Source of the DNA: Nitzschia sp. pyKryTriq1
Lineage: Eukaryota > Bacillariophyta > Bacillariophyceae > Bacillariales > Bacillariaceae
DNA length: 64,000 nt
Direction: 5' to 3'
Assembly (NCBI GenBank): GCA_956465555.1
Contig: OY101130.1
Span: 1,054,001-1,118,000 of the forward strand
Below the pieces are notes generated by a model. It was given only the letters and a program-made list of their open reading frames with translations, did not search any database and was not told where the DNA came from. This document shows, piece by piece, positions 31,764-43,533 of the stretch (position 1 is the first letter of the stretch; every line of letters begins with the position of its first letter). The translations under genes were made by a program, and so were the position numbers.

Positions 31764-33266
31764 ATGCCACCACGGACAAAGGATGAAGAAGCGCCTCCCC
31801 CGGCCCGACCGCCGGTCCGGACCATGACCCCGGCCGCTTCTTCTTTTGCTCAATACTATGCCAGTAACAACAGTCATATCAACAGCAACAGCAACAGCAA
31901 CAACGATGAGGACAACAGTACCATCGCGACTGCAGATATTCCTCCGCCCCCCGAATTGCGAAGTCGAGAACAAGGAGCCCCGCCCCTCGTCCCAGTCTCC
32001 TCGTCTTCCTTGCGAGCCAACAGCAACAATCGAACTGAAAACAACAATACTACTACTACTTCTACTACTTCTACTTCAACTACAATGTTACCACCAACAC
32101 CCACAACGCCCAACAAGAACAACAACAGAGTCGTCCTACCACCGGTAACGGTGCCATCCAGTAATACAAATCATGATTCTGCCGCTGCTGCTGCTGCTGC
32201 TGATGGTATGATGAGTGAGAATCAGTTTCAAGTCAAGGCCTACATGGCCGCCCTAGGGACACAAGAGAATATCAACGTTCCTCGGATTGCTCCCGGGGCC
32301 ATTCCGGTACACGGAGGAGTGTCCTCCTCGGGTAGGATACTGCCTTCGAATTCTGCTTCGTCATCAGCATCAGCATCAGCAGCATTCCCTAATAGTACCA
32401 CTCAGCATCATCCTATTGTTCATGCCGAGTGGGACAATGTTGGTGAACCTAGTGAACGAGACGAGGATGATTATTATTATAATGATGATGATCATCATCA
32501 TCATCATCAACACCACCACACGACTCCTCCTCTCGTGGCACAATTGGCTCCCGATGAGGCCGACGTCGAAGCTCGATTGGCCGAACGATTAGAACGTCAG
32601 ATTACCGAACAATGGCAAGAACGATTAAAGCAAGAAGTGGAAGCTCAACTCTCGACGCAACGGCGGCAGCAACAGCAGCAACAGCAGCAGATCACTGTCG
32701 TGGCCGAAGCGGTCGTATTGTCTAGTACGCCGGCTACTACTACCCGTAATACGACGGCCAGAACATCTAGTACAACTACTACCAGTGCTGGTGGTGGTGG
32801 TGGTGGTGGCGGCAATACATCGACTAGGAATTCCTCCTCCTCCTCCTCTTTCAAGAAAAAGAAGCCCAATACTACCAGCAAATCTTCTTCTCCTTGCAAC
32901 AACAACAAGAAGAAGAAGAAGAATAGTGTTCATGTTGATGATGATGATGATGACGATGACCGAAAGAACCATAATTTCAAAATTTGTGGTTTGCCAAGAC
33001 GGACTTGGGGATTCCTATTGCTCATGATTATGGTCTTTTTGGCGGGTGCCGCCGTGGGAGTGGTCTTTTATTTGAGAAGTCAAGCAGAAGCAGCACAACA
33101 ACAACAAGAACAAGAACAAGAAGACGACAAGAACTCATCAGCGGGATCTCCTGCTCCAACACCCAGTCCTACCTTGTTGCGAGGTACTCCTTCCCCGACA
33201 CGCAATGAAAATTTGGAGTTGCTTCGAAAAGAACTGGAACCTTGGATTTTCCTTCCAGCACAACCG

Positions 33267-33301
<35 letters not shown>

Positions 33302-34517
33302 CGAGGAGGAGGAACAGGAGCAGAAGCAGGAGCCACTCGACGATCCTTCCAGTCCTCAATCACTTGCCCTTCAATGGCTCTCCAAAGATCCCATTGGCAT
33401 GATGATTTCCACCAGCACCAGCTCCACCAACAGTCGTCCGACCGCTGTGGCCTTGGAACGCTATGTTTTGGCTGTCTTGTACTTTTCCACCCAAGGACCT
33501 ACTCGATGGAATCACAATGTTGCAAATGGAAGCGGACAATCCTTTCCATTCTTGACGCAAGCCAGTGTCTGCGACTGGAATTCGGGACCTTGGGACGAAG
33601 ATGCTTTTGGCGTGTACTGCCATGAAGAAGGTGGAGGAGAAGGAGAAGGAGGAGCTAATACTACAGGCAACAATGTTGGAAGAGTACAATCTTTCTTCTT
33701 GAGGCAAGTGGGTTTGGAGGGTACGATTCCCTGGGAGTTGAGTCTATTGTCCAGTTTGGAATTTGTCGAACTGGACCAAAACTCACTCCAAGGGACCATC
33801 CCCATGGAACTATCCCAACTGACTACTCTTCAAGGACTTTGGCTCTCGTCCAACTTTTTGACCGGTCCCCTGCCTTCCATCCTGTCACCGACCATGGAAA
33901 GTATGGACTTTGCCAGAAACGCCTTGACAGGAACCCTTCCGACAGAATGGGGATCGAATATGCCTCTCCTGTATTGGTTGGCGATTGGAGTTAACGAGAT
34001 TGAAGGCTCTTTACCCAGCACCTGGCAAGGCTTGGGATCTCTCGAATATTTAGATTTGGAATCGAATCAAATTGGTGGTACACTCCCTCCTGCCTATGGG
34101 ACACAATGGCGGAATGCCCGTTCCCTCTTTTTCGAAAAGAATCAACTCACCGGTCCTCTCCCTACCGAACTCGGTCGACTGGTCAATCTGTTGGATTTAC
34201 TACTCTATGACAATGCCTTTACGGGGACCGTTCCTACCGAAATGGCAGGTCTATCCAATCTGACATCCTTTGCCTTTGATGCCAATGAATTGACGGGATT
34301 GGTGGATTCGATCTTTTGTAGTAGTAGTAGTAGTAGTACTACAACCAGTACAAGAGATTGGGAACTTTTACGAGGGGATTGCCTTGCCGCCGATAGTAGT
34401 GGTGGTGGTAATTTTACTGGTGGTACATGGCAACTGCAGCCGGCTATCCAATGTACGTGTTGTACCGCTTGCTGTACGGGGGATGGAATCTATTGCGAAG
34501 ATAATAATGCCTTTTGA
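31764..34517 (+). CDS. LRR receptor-like membrane protein, intronless
   Basis: 917 residues from the ATG at 31764. It has the same plan as the preceding gene with one ectodomain module. There is a long Ser/Thr/Asn-rich cytosolic part with an AERLERQITEQWQERLKQE helix, a Lys/Asp-rich stretch, and a membrane segment at about 411-438. A Pro/Thr linker and an Asn run follow, then the cap (LALQWLSKDPIG ... ALERYVLA ... SVCDW) and about eight LRRs (GTIPMELSQL type). The C-terminal Cys cluster is CTCCTACC. The frame runs straight through the cap/LRR border where both modules of the neighbour have an intron. Triplet repeats coding Asn, Gln, Ser and Thr are abundant. Likely a sensing or adhesion protein; ligand unknown. 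Confidence 0.85.
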
Positions 34518-34744
34518 TGGATACATAATATAATTATCATTATATTTATCATCATCATTGGAAGGGTGGTGGGAATGTCAAAACTCTCTACTCTACTACT
34601 CTACTCGAGTAGTAGAGTAGTACTCTAGCTAGGTAGCGGTAGAGCCGTGCTCAAAGCTCATGACGCGATCCCCGCCAATTCAAACGTGATGAAGAAAGAA
34701 AAGAACGCAATCTACCACTCTCTAGCACTACTCTGTTGTTGTTG

Positions 34745-34776
<32 letters not shown>

Positions 34777-35158
34777 AGTGGTAGTGGTAGTGGTAGTGGT
34801 AGTGGTAGTGGTAGTGGTAGTGGTAGTGGTAGTGGTAGTGGTAGTGGTAGTGGTAGTGGTAGTGGTAGTGGTAGTGGTAGTGGTAGAGAGTAGAGAGTAG
34901 TGGTAGTAGTATAGTGTAGCTATCTCTACTACTCGTAAAGAGGAGTACACGTAGTCTGCTGAGGTAGTCTAGTAGAGTGGTCTTCCGCACCCTGTTTTTG
35001 GGGGGGTCCCACCAAATCTCGGTTGTATTGGCGGAGCTACTCGTACATCCCCCAAATAACACTATCCATGATGACTGATGAGGAGAAAGGGCATACTATC
35101 AGCAGTCATTTTTGGGCAATGCGACATGAATAATTATTGGCATGCAGCTGATTTTCTG
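34518..35158. other. Intergenic region with microsatellites and a palindrome
   Basis: Directly after the LRR stop. A near-palindrome of CTACTC/GAGTAG words spans about 34587-34628. It is followed by the microsatellite described separately. The frames read here (99 and 116 codons) are translations of the repeat and not genes. Confidence 0.5.
34734..34885. repeat. Compound microsatellite (GTT)n, (GGT)n, (GGTAGT)n
   Basis: GTT repeats from about 34734 pass through a short GGT run into about 18 copies of the hexamer GGTAGT. It lies about 220 bases after the LRR gene stop. Confidence 0.95.
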
Positions 35159-36417
35159 AGAGTCTTGGGGAATAACGTGGATTCCTGCAGACTCCACCTC
35201 TCTCACGCGCGCCTTGTTCTCCGCACCTCCACGTGGAATACCTCATCTCCATAAGCTATCTACAAGTCCGTATATCCTTATGTACTTGGTCTATGACAGA
35301 GCGTGTGATCCCCGATTTGCCGTTATTTTCGAGTAAATTTCGAATTACTGGCTCATCGGGGAAGTGCTCGCCCGTACCCTTGGTGTGGGTGGGTGGGAAA
35401 GCTTTTACTCTACTATCTATTCCACTGATCTCGATGCTCGAATTGCGACGATTTGCAGAATTGTGAGCTCTCGGCTCGTTTGCAGATCGATCTCGAATGA
35501 TCCTGCGATCACTCTTTCGATTGCTCGCCGTCCTCACTCATCTCTGCAGCCTGCGCCATTTCTTCCGCCCATCTACCAATCAGATTCATTTGATGGCGTC
35601 ATCATTACTCCGTCTGTCAGGCGTGCGCCTTCCATCAGAAGCTCCTTCTGCCTCCGTCTGGCCGGCTGTCGAGTCAGAGTCTTGGGGAATAACGTGGATT
35701 CCTGCAGACTCCACCTCTCTCACGCGCGCCTTGTTCTCCGCACCTCCACGTGGAATACCTCATCTCCATAAGCTATCTACAAGTCCGTATATCCTTATGT
35801 ACTTGGTCTATGACAGAGCGTGTGATCCCCGATTTGCCGTTATTTTCGAGTAAATTTCGAATTACTGGGTAGAGTTCTTGCCGTCGGATGCCGTGTTTTG
35901 CAAAATGGCTTGAATGAGCTGTTCCGCCATGACTGCGATCCATGGCCAATTTTCTGGATCAATGGCTGTTTGATCGTTACTCGCAACCTTGGCGTGAACC
36001 GGTCGTCGGGACTTTTCATCATTGGCGGGACGCTCCTAACAAACGAACGAGTTCCAACCCGCCAACGATTTTTTGTATACACTTACTTACGTGTGAACTG
36101 ATACGGTTTCTGTACTTGTTTGCTACTGTAGTAAAGTAAAAGCTTTTACTCTACTATCTATTCCACTGATCTCGATGCTCGAATTGCGACGATTTGCAGA
36201 ATTGTGAGCTCTCGGCTCGTTTGCAGATCGATCTCGAATGATCCTGCGATCACTCTTTCGATTGCTCGCCGTCCTCACTCATCTCTGCAGCCTGCGCCAT
36301 TTCTTCCGCCCATCTACCAATCAGATTCATTTGATGGCGTCATCATTACTCCGTCTGTCAGGCGTGCGCCTTCCATCAGAAGCTCCTTCTGCCTCCGTCT
36401 GGCCGGCTGTCGAGTCA
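35159..36417. repeat. Interspersed direct-repeat array A1-B1-A2-B2
   Basis: Block A (193 bases) occurs at 35159-35351 and 35676-35868. Block B (279 bases) occurs at 35398-35676 and 36139-36417. Copies look identical or nearly so by eye. B1 runs directly into A2, while the A-to-B spacers differ entirely: 46 bases in the first case, 270 in the second. The order A, spacer, B, A, spacer, B is not that of a plain LTR element, and I see no transposon gene. The 70-110 codon frames inside B look incidental. Confidence 0.85.
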
Positions 36418-36774
36418 AATTCCATCAGAATGCGCGCATGTATGCATCAGGCATCGATCGATCAGACTCACGCACGAACGAACGATCTTCTTATTCGCAT
36501 CATCTTTTTTCGCCATGTGATATGGCGGTGACTGGTAACATATAAAATAATATCACACATATCGCACATACGTGAAGAAAAGAGACACAGCTCGTTGATA
36601 CGATCAACTACCTCTCTACAGTATTATCTCGTAGCTGCTTCGTCGTCTTCCTTGAGTTGTCTAATATTCTCACTAATACGGCATCAGAGCGATAGTTGTA
36701 GAGAATAAGACGAAGAAGACGCAAAGAACAGTTTCTCCCTCCCAAAATAACAGACACAAGAACCAATAAACAAC
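36418..36774. other. Intergenic region upstream of the truncated receptor-like gene
   Basis: About 360 bases from the end of the repeat array to the start codon at 36775, presumably the promoter. No gene or specific element is recognised. Confidence 0.4.
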
Positions 36775-37257
36775 ATGAGCGATCACTCGGACGATGATGA
36801 GGATACTATCGAGGGCAGCAGCTTGGGCGCCGATGATGATCTTGATGAGGATGATCCTCAACCACCGACAATGATGATGGGTGTTGTGGCCAGCATTAAT
36901 AAGAGTGCTGTGCAAGGCGGCAGCGGTGGCACGATCATCATGGAGGCTTCCGATGAAGGAGATGTTGCTTCGGCCGTGTCTTCACTTTCGGCTGGCCCAC
37001 ACACTGGTATCAGCGGTGATAGCTTTTCGCAACATGCAACTTTGGAAGCTACAAATGCGAATAGTACTTCTTCCAAAGATCACAATGCCAATAGTATTAC
37101 TCATCATCGAACACCACCACCTCCTTTTCGGCTGGCAGCGCCTCAAGTGTTGGATGAAGATGATTCAGATTTCGAACTTGAAGAAGATCAACAGCCCAGC
37201 AGTCAATTCATCAAGGACTGGGAAGACGATCAAGGTCTACCCCAACTTACTTCTTCC

Positions 37258-37290
<33 letters not shown>

Positions 37291-37884
37291 AACCAAGCCA
37301 CTCGGGCCGCTTATATGAGTGGCAGCCAAGACTTGTTTGAACTGCTGAAGGATTCTTCTAATAATAATACTTCTTCCCATCATCGTCGACCGACTACCGT
37401 GCGGCGACCCAATCAACGACTGAGCCAAGCTTGGGGAGACTTGATGCATGGATCGAACGTAAAAAAATTCCAAGCATCCTCTTCGTCCGTCAACTTTAAC
37501 AACAACAGCAGCAACGACAATATTAACAATATGAGTGGTAGCAATCATCCTTCTCGAGGCAGTTTTGCGGATTTGGAACTTCCGTTATCACAACAACAAC
37601 AACAACAACAAGATGAATCCAACATTGCAGCTTCCAAGATTTTACAGCGCATGAAACAGGGTATCATGGTGGGCTCGACCGCCTTGAACATTTCCGAATA
37701 TCATGATGCGAGTACACGGACGGGAAGTGGTCGACCCAAGTATGGAGCGGATACTCAAAGACAGCAGCAAGAGCAAGACAAATTCTACCGTCGGATTCTC
37801 AATATCATCGTGGGAATTATTTGCCTGTTGGTCATTACCCTGGTGGCAGTGGTCCTGGTGTTGCTCCTTCAAAATCAAAATTAA
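36775..37884 (+). CDS. Receptor-like protein N-terminus and membrane anchor only
   Basis: 369 residues. The N-terminal ~335 are Ser/Asn/Gln/Asp-rich and cytosolic in character, followed by a membrane segment at about 340-365 (LNIIVGIICLLVITLVAVVLVLLL). A TAA stop comes four residues later. The same frame then stays open for 45 codons after the stop (37885-38019, TAG at 38020), giving a Ser/Thr/Pro linker with TSPTTSP and SVAPTTTSLP. That is the usual linker on the outer face of diatom LRR receptors, like the two genes upstream. The gene looks like a receptor cut back to its tail and anchor, with a nonsense codon at the membrane exit. It could act as a tail-anchored protein or be a decaying receptor. 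Confidence 0.7.
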
Positions 37885-38022
37885 AATCAAAACAATACAA
37901 ACGACAGTACTGCTAGTGCAAGCGACGACTCGGTCCCAAAAGGAACTTCGCCCACCACATCTCCCATTGCTACTAATTTTCCTTCCGTAGCGCCCACCAC
38001 TACCAGTCTGCCTGGATTGTAG
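37885..38022 (+). other. In-frame extension after the stop codon
   Basis: 45 sense codons in frame with the preceding gene, rich in Asn, Ser, Thr and Pro, closed by a TAG. The composition matches an ectodomain linker, so it was probably coding before the TAA at 37882 arose, or is read if that stop is bypassed. Confidence 0.6.
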
Positions 38023-38177
38023 TAAACATAGCGCCTTCCGTCCATATTTGTGTGATTGTTTGACTACTACTACTAGCAGACTAGCTAGCCAGCCAGCCAG
38101 CCAGCTAGTAGTGCGAAGAGGTAAACAAGTACGGTGGTAACTAGTCTACTTTACTTTTCGATGACAAATAATTGAGG

Positions 38178-39820
38178 TTACCGAAAGTTCCGTTGCGGCT
38201 GAAGAGCAGCAAGATAAATTGCCAAATGATCTTCTGGGGTGAGTGTTGCTTGAAGCTGCTGGTGCGGGGGGAGTCTCCCTGTTTGTTGCTGTTCGAGCAG
38301 CCGCTGCTGGGCTTGTTCCCAAGTGGCTTGAGGTGAACGATAATAGGAGGATCTTCCAAACAGCGCCGACGGAATCGCGGAGTCCAGCAGACTTCCTTGT
38401 ACCGCACCAGCTGCTGCTACTGCTGCTGCTGCTTGAGATTGCTGTTGGTGGCCAGCAGGAAATGCTCGTGCGACAGCTGAATGAAGGATGGAACCACCAT
38501 ATTCATGCTGTTCACCAGTGTCGTGGATGGTGTTGCCCGGTGAGGATCTAGGTAAGGACAGCAAGGCGGTCTGTCGGAGGATGTGATCATTATGATAGTA
38601 GGAAGGGGCTAAAAAGTAGTGCGGAGCGAGGAAGGATGACATCAGTCTTTGACGATCAAAAGACGAGGAGGGGAGGAGGGTTTGATTGCTAACCCCCGCA
38701 CCTTCCACCAAGGACAACCAGTGCTGAACAAGATTCTCATCGCCAGCAGACGAGGATAATCCAAGTTCTCCTCCTCCGTGGCCATGATGTGGAAAGGGGA
38801 GGGGATAACCAGAAGAGAGGATAGGCAGGTCGTCACCACCACGAGCGGTGGATTGTTCCGGCACCAGTCTTCCACGTTTGGTCGGTGTGCTTTCCTCCTC
38901 GTCGCCTCCTCCTCGTTTTTGTTTATTCTTGTTCAGCGTTGTTGAAGCTCGTTCGATACTTCTCATCTGATGACGGAAGCTTTGCTTGGTTTTCTCGATA
39001 GCCACATCATCGTCCACCTCACGATAGGAAGGAGGGGCGGTCGAATTCGCAGGGATATTAGGCGGCCGTTCCAGGAACCGCCCACCTCGAGCCTTGATCA
39101 TTTGAACAATGGTACGCGCCAAAACAATCTTTTCATCTGGAAAATGCGAAATTCTTTGTCCTGTTTCTGCCGTTTGCCCCCCCAGGCCGCAAGACTTCTT
39201 CAAGACTGCCAGAACCAGATTACGATAGCTAACGTTACCAGGATATTCGTTGGGGCCAGTGCCTATATAGCAATATACGCAACAGCGATATAGGGAATGA
39301 GATCAGCGAGGATGGTGGTGCTGAATAGCTAGCTAGAACTGATGGCCCACACAGCATCAACCAAACAACATGGAACTACCGGGGAGTATACTACCACTCC
39401 ATCATGCTTACCTCGCCCGAGCAATACGTCATGTTCTCGAAGGTCTGCGCCATAAATCATGCCATCATCCTGCTGCTCGTCGTTGTGCTCGACACCATCG
39501 TCCATCACCACCACATCAGGAAGACCAGCAGCAGGAGCTGCTCCCATGTCGTTGTTGTTCTCCATCGACGATCCAGCAGCAGACCTACTAGTACTAGAAT
39601 CATCCTTGGTATCATCGTCCGTCTGTTCTTCGAGGACAGCACCACCATTGTTTTTCACGCTACTACTAGGAGGGAGACCATCGGGACGAGCCGCTGCTGC
39701 CCCCGTGGCGTTCGATACATGCAGTACCTGATGCTGCTCATCCTGGCGCGTCGGCTCGATCGTCTTATCCTCGGTCAATTCCTCCCCGCTGTCGTCAAGC
39801 GATGATGGTCCTTTGGACAT
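38178..39820 (-). CDS. DUF6824-domain protein, two exons
   Basis: Exon 1 is 39820-39412 and exon 2 is 39262-38178, with a 149-base intron (donor GTAAGC, acceptor TATAG); 497 residues. Splicing joins EHDVLLGRG to TGPNEYPGNVSYRNLV, giving the DVLLGRGxGxNxxxGNxxFR-type core found in many diatom proteins with DUF6824. The C-terminal part of the domain follows: ARTIVQMIKARGGRFLERP and VAIEKTKQSFRHQMR. The N-terminal 120 residues are acidic and Ser-rich. After the domain there are a basic stretch with TPTKRGR and a long Gln/His/Ser-rich tail. The family is generally nuclear and has been suggested to be regulatory, but its activity is not established. The intron splits the conserved GRG motif. Confidence 0.85.
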
Positions 39821-41313
39821 TCTTCTTGCAGAGTCGTCGTGGTCGGTGGATATACTACTCTACCGGTAGCTGCTCTACTCTCTACTCTACTAGTAATGTA
39901 TTGAGGAAACTCTTCACTCTTTCCTTTTTCCTTTGCGAAAATATCGTCTAAAATATCATCGATATATTATTGCGGCTTCGTTTTTTCATGTGCTTTTTAC
40001 TAGGTGCACGCGAACTGTTGCCTGTACGACTCGAACCCGTTATACCGGTAGTAATATAACGTAGTCAGTAGTCTACGTGCGTTCTTTTATTTCGGAAAAA
40101 TAGGGACTCCGTCCGTGTCCTTAGTACACATTTGCGGAAGAACTCGGACGCAGAATAAAAAACGGGTGGTGTGCGCATTCTTCGCCCAATCATAATAGGT
40201 ACTCGTAAGCTACTTGACGTGCGTGCATTCTTCCACAGAACAACGCAGGCTGATTGGGATTTTTAGTCGCCGTCATCAATAGCCGCTATTCTTAGTGACA
40301 TTGAAGTTCCACTTAGTTGCATCTTGGTTCTCCCTCCGCTTACTAACTGCATTATTTGTGCGCATATTATTTGAGAAGGCCGCTTGACAAGAAGTAGTGT
40401 TTAATAGCACTTCAACATGGGCATGAATGAACTGAATCGACAACAGATAGTGCATGGCGATGGCCGGCATGGAAACAACAACTTCTTACTGTATGTACAT
40501 GATTTAATCATAGGTCTTCATATTTAAGGAGACAAGAAGTATCTTGTCAACAACTGACTTCCTTCGCTTCAAGCCCGCCAGGCGCGCGGAAAATATTGGC
40601 TTATGTATTACTGTATTTCGTTGTTGTATGTGTTATTGTTTAAAGATCGTTCGTACCTACCGGTATAAGTGGGACCGGTATGTGATTCTACGGTAGCGCG
40701 CGCCAGTACTTGTAAACGGCTTATTACCACCTCCGGCCCGGCGGACTCTCTCTATGCGTAGTACTAGATTGTCCCGTACAAGAAGTAGAGTCGTCTTCGA
40801 AGGTTTCTTGCTTGTTGAACGTGGGAAAGGAGAAATTAAAAAGGTAGCGTAATACCACCGTATTAGCAGAGAATACCATATTATGGTCAACGTCATTCCT
40901 AGTAGCTAGAGTACCTCCATTTTGATTTCTGTATTTTCAATTTCCACCATTCTCGTTGCATCGATTGTCTTTCTTCTCTTGCTGTGCATAATCCTTTGAC
41001 AAGATGAACTTTTGATCGATCGAATATAAGTCAAAAGCACGTCGGTGAATGAATGATGATGCATGGATCGATGGCTGGCCTTGTACCGGGTACATAATAT
41101 CATCTTCTTCTCATCTTTTTGAGCAGAACGCAGGGACGGTAGGTGTGGCTCGAAGAATCAACTGCTCACAGTACTTATTTTCTTTCGTCTACTACTACTA
41201 GTAGTAGTATATCGTAAAGCAGAGTGCCAGAATATTCACAAAAAGTATTACTTCCTACAGACAGTACTACCGGTAGTAGTATTACATCATATTATTGCCT
41301 TCTTTGCTATTCG
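39821..41313. other. Long intergenic region
   Basis: About 1.5 kb between two minus-strand genes. Frames of 60-80 codons here have no features. It is rich in palindromic words: TACCGGTA at 39861-39868, 40043-40050, 40658-40665 and 41268-41275, and an ACTACTACTAGTAGTAGT palindrome near 41191-41208. The promoter of the DUF6824 gene lies at the left end and the 3' flank of the kinase gene at the right. Confidence 0.5.
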
Positions 41314-43533
41314 CTAATCCTTTTGGAGAACGAGTAGTTCATATTCCTTTTGTTTGCAGCAAGGATCGAAGAGCATGGAGTTGACTCGAAAGAGACATTT
41401 TTCCTTGTCATAGATGACTTTGGATTTGCGGCGTCGATGGCTGAGTGATTGAATCGAAATGTGGGGAAAGTTTTCGACAATGTACTTTTTGAGTGTATCC
41501 TCCATGTCCATCATGCTGGGTCGTTGCCGATAGTCATAATGCCAAGCACGGTAAATCAATTGGTACAGGGTATCGGGCAATCGAAGTTTGGCAAGGTTGG
41601 GGCGTCGGTACGGTGGGCCCCACACTTGGGCAAACATGGTTTCAAAGTCGGTATGTTGGGCGAATGCGGGTTGCAAGCTCAATATTTCGTAGCACAAGAT
41701 GGCAAAGGAATAAACGTCCGCTTTTTCGTTGTACGGTCGCTTATGAGCGACTTCGGGGGCCACTGTTATGGATACATGATAGAAAACAAAACGTAGAGGA
41801 GTGAGTTGTTAGTCGTCGTCATAATATAGTGATGGATCACTCCAGCTACTAGCTTCGGTAGTAGTAGCTAGTAGAGCAGCCACGCCGGAGTTATCCCAAT
41901 ACATGTATCAGTGGTACTTACTGTAACGTGGCGATCCACACATGCCCGTGAATTTGTACACGGAATTGGGTGTCCGATTGGGCATTTCCTTGGCCATGCC
42001 AAAATCAAAAATCTTGATATCTCCTCGAACATCAAAACCTACATTCTCTGGTTTGATATCCCGATGGATCAAATTGTTTTGTCGGTGCAAGTAGTTGAGA
42101 GCCGAACTGAGATGGTAGGCTTGAACGATACGATCGGAAAGGGATCCCGCCTTGGCAATCTTTTGATGTCGAAAGGGAATCAGACGACTTTTCAAATGTT
42201 TGAAAATGTTCTTGCTGTCCTTATTTTCAGAGACTCGCCATACTTGCATTCGTTGTCCCAAGGTTTCATACAAGCGGTCCAAAACCAAAAAGAAATCCGG
42301 CTGGAATCGATCGCCCGCTTTGATGGCTCGGAGTTTGATAATATTGGGATGTTCCAAGACGGAAAGAATTTTGGCCTCCAAGACGAGATCGGCAATGCCT
42401 TGGACCAACTGTTTCTTTTTCGATGTGGCAGCAGTAGCACCAGTTTCGTCTTGTAGTTGTTGTTGTTGTTGTTCTTCGTCTTCTTCTTCTCCTTCTAGTT
42501 GGACAATTTCTGGACTGAGTTTCTTGATGGCATATCGGGCATGCCCTTCGTTCCGAAAGGCATGTGCTGCCATGAATTTCCGGCTCTCCAAATCCCCCGC
42601 GGGAACTTCTTCATCCGCCACATCAGGATTATCACGAGGCAGCACGCTGTTGTCAAACGATCGTCGACGCAAGTGCTGTTGGATGATGTTGCTGCTGCTG
42701 CTGCTCCTGCTTTGTTGTTCACTATTACCACCAGCAGCAGCACCACCCCCACCACCACCACCCTCCAACAAATTAAAACCACGAACTTCATTGACAGTCC
42801 CAAAACAACCCTTGCCCAAGACTTCACCATAGACAATTTCCGAGTGTAAAAAGTGTGGAAAGTTGTTGGTCATGTCGAGCAATTTGGATTGCGATTCTTC
42901 AAAGCCCTTTTGATAGACCTTGCGGGCCAAGTCACAGGCTTTTTGTATATTCTTCTTCTTCTTCTTCTTGGTAGTACTGCTCGTACTGCTAATATTCGGT
43001 TTGGCGAGTGCTGATGCTGTTGCTGATGATGGTGGTCCTTCTTCTTCCTCCTCATCCTCCTCCTCCAGTTGCTGTAAATCATGCTGAGTCAAGTGCTGAC
43101 TTTGATGCAAGGATTTGTTATTGATATTATTAGCATTGTTGTTGTCTTGCTCACCACCAGACAAGATGAGTCCTTGTTGTGCTGGAACGAGATACTCTTC
43201 GCCCACTTCATCGTGATTATTGTCCTCGTAGTAGTAGCCGTAATCATTATTATCATCATTGCCTCCTCCTCCTCCTCCTACGGTCATAATACTATCGACA
43301 TCGCCATCGCCATCGCCATCGCCATCGCCATCGACATGATGGGTCTCTGACAACGGATACTCGTCGTCTTCCTGGTCTTGTTCTTCTTCATCTTTGATGA
43401 CTGAACCATCAGCTTCGCCGCCGCCATTATTATTGTCCATGGAAGAAGTGGGCGCGGTGGTGCTGGTCGTGGCCGTGGTCGTGGCCTCTTCCAACAAATG
43501 GGCATCCGCAGCATCCGTATCGGTGGCTCCCAT
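41314..43533 (-). CDS. Ser/Thr protein kinase, two exons
   Basis: Exon 1 is 43533-41922 and exon 2 is 41762-41314, with a 159-base intron (donor GTAAGT, acceptor ACAG); 686 residues from the ATG at 43533. The first ~220 residues are low complexity (Thr, Asn, Asp/Glu and a Lys run). The kinase domain is canonical: LGKGCFGTV, a Gly/Ser/Gln-rich insert, YAIKKL, HRDIKPEN, FDFGMAKE, YMAPE (the Met codon spans the intron), then KADVYSFAILCYEIL and RQRPSM. All catalytic residues are present, unlike the family at 3-17 kb. The closing ~50 residues are basic and then aliphatic. Substrate unknown. Low-complexity inserts within the N-lobe are typical here and may be tolerated loops. Confidence 0.88.

Noticed and set aside
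34651-35062. Frames of 99 and 116 codons (poly-Thr; poly-Tyr-His)
   Set aside because: They are translations of the GGTAGT microsatellite.
35159-36417. The repeated blocks as LTRs of a retrotransposon
   Set aside because: Block order is A-B-A-B with no internal gag/pol, primer-binding site or flanking target duplication.
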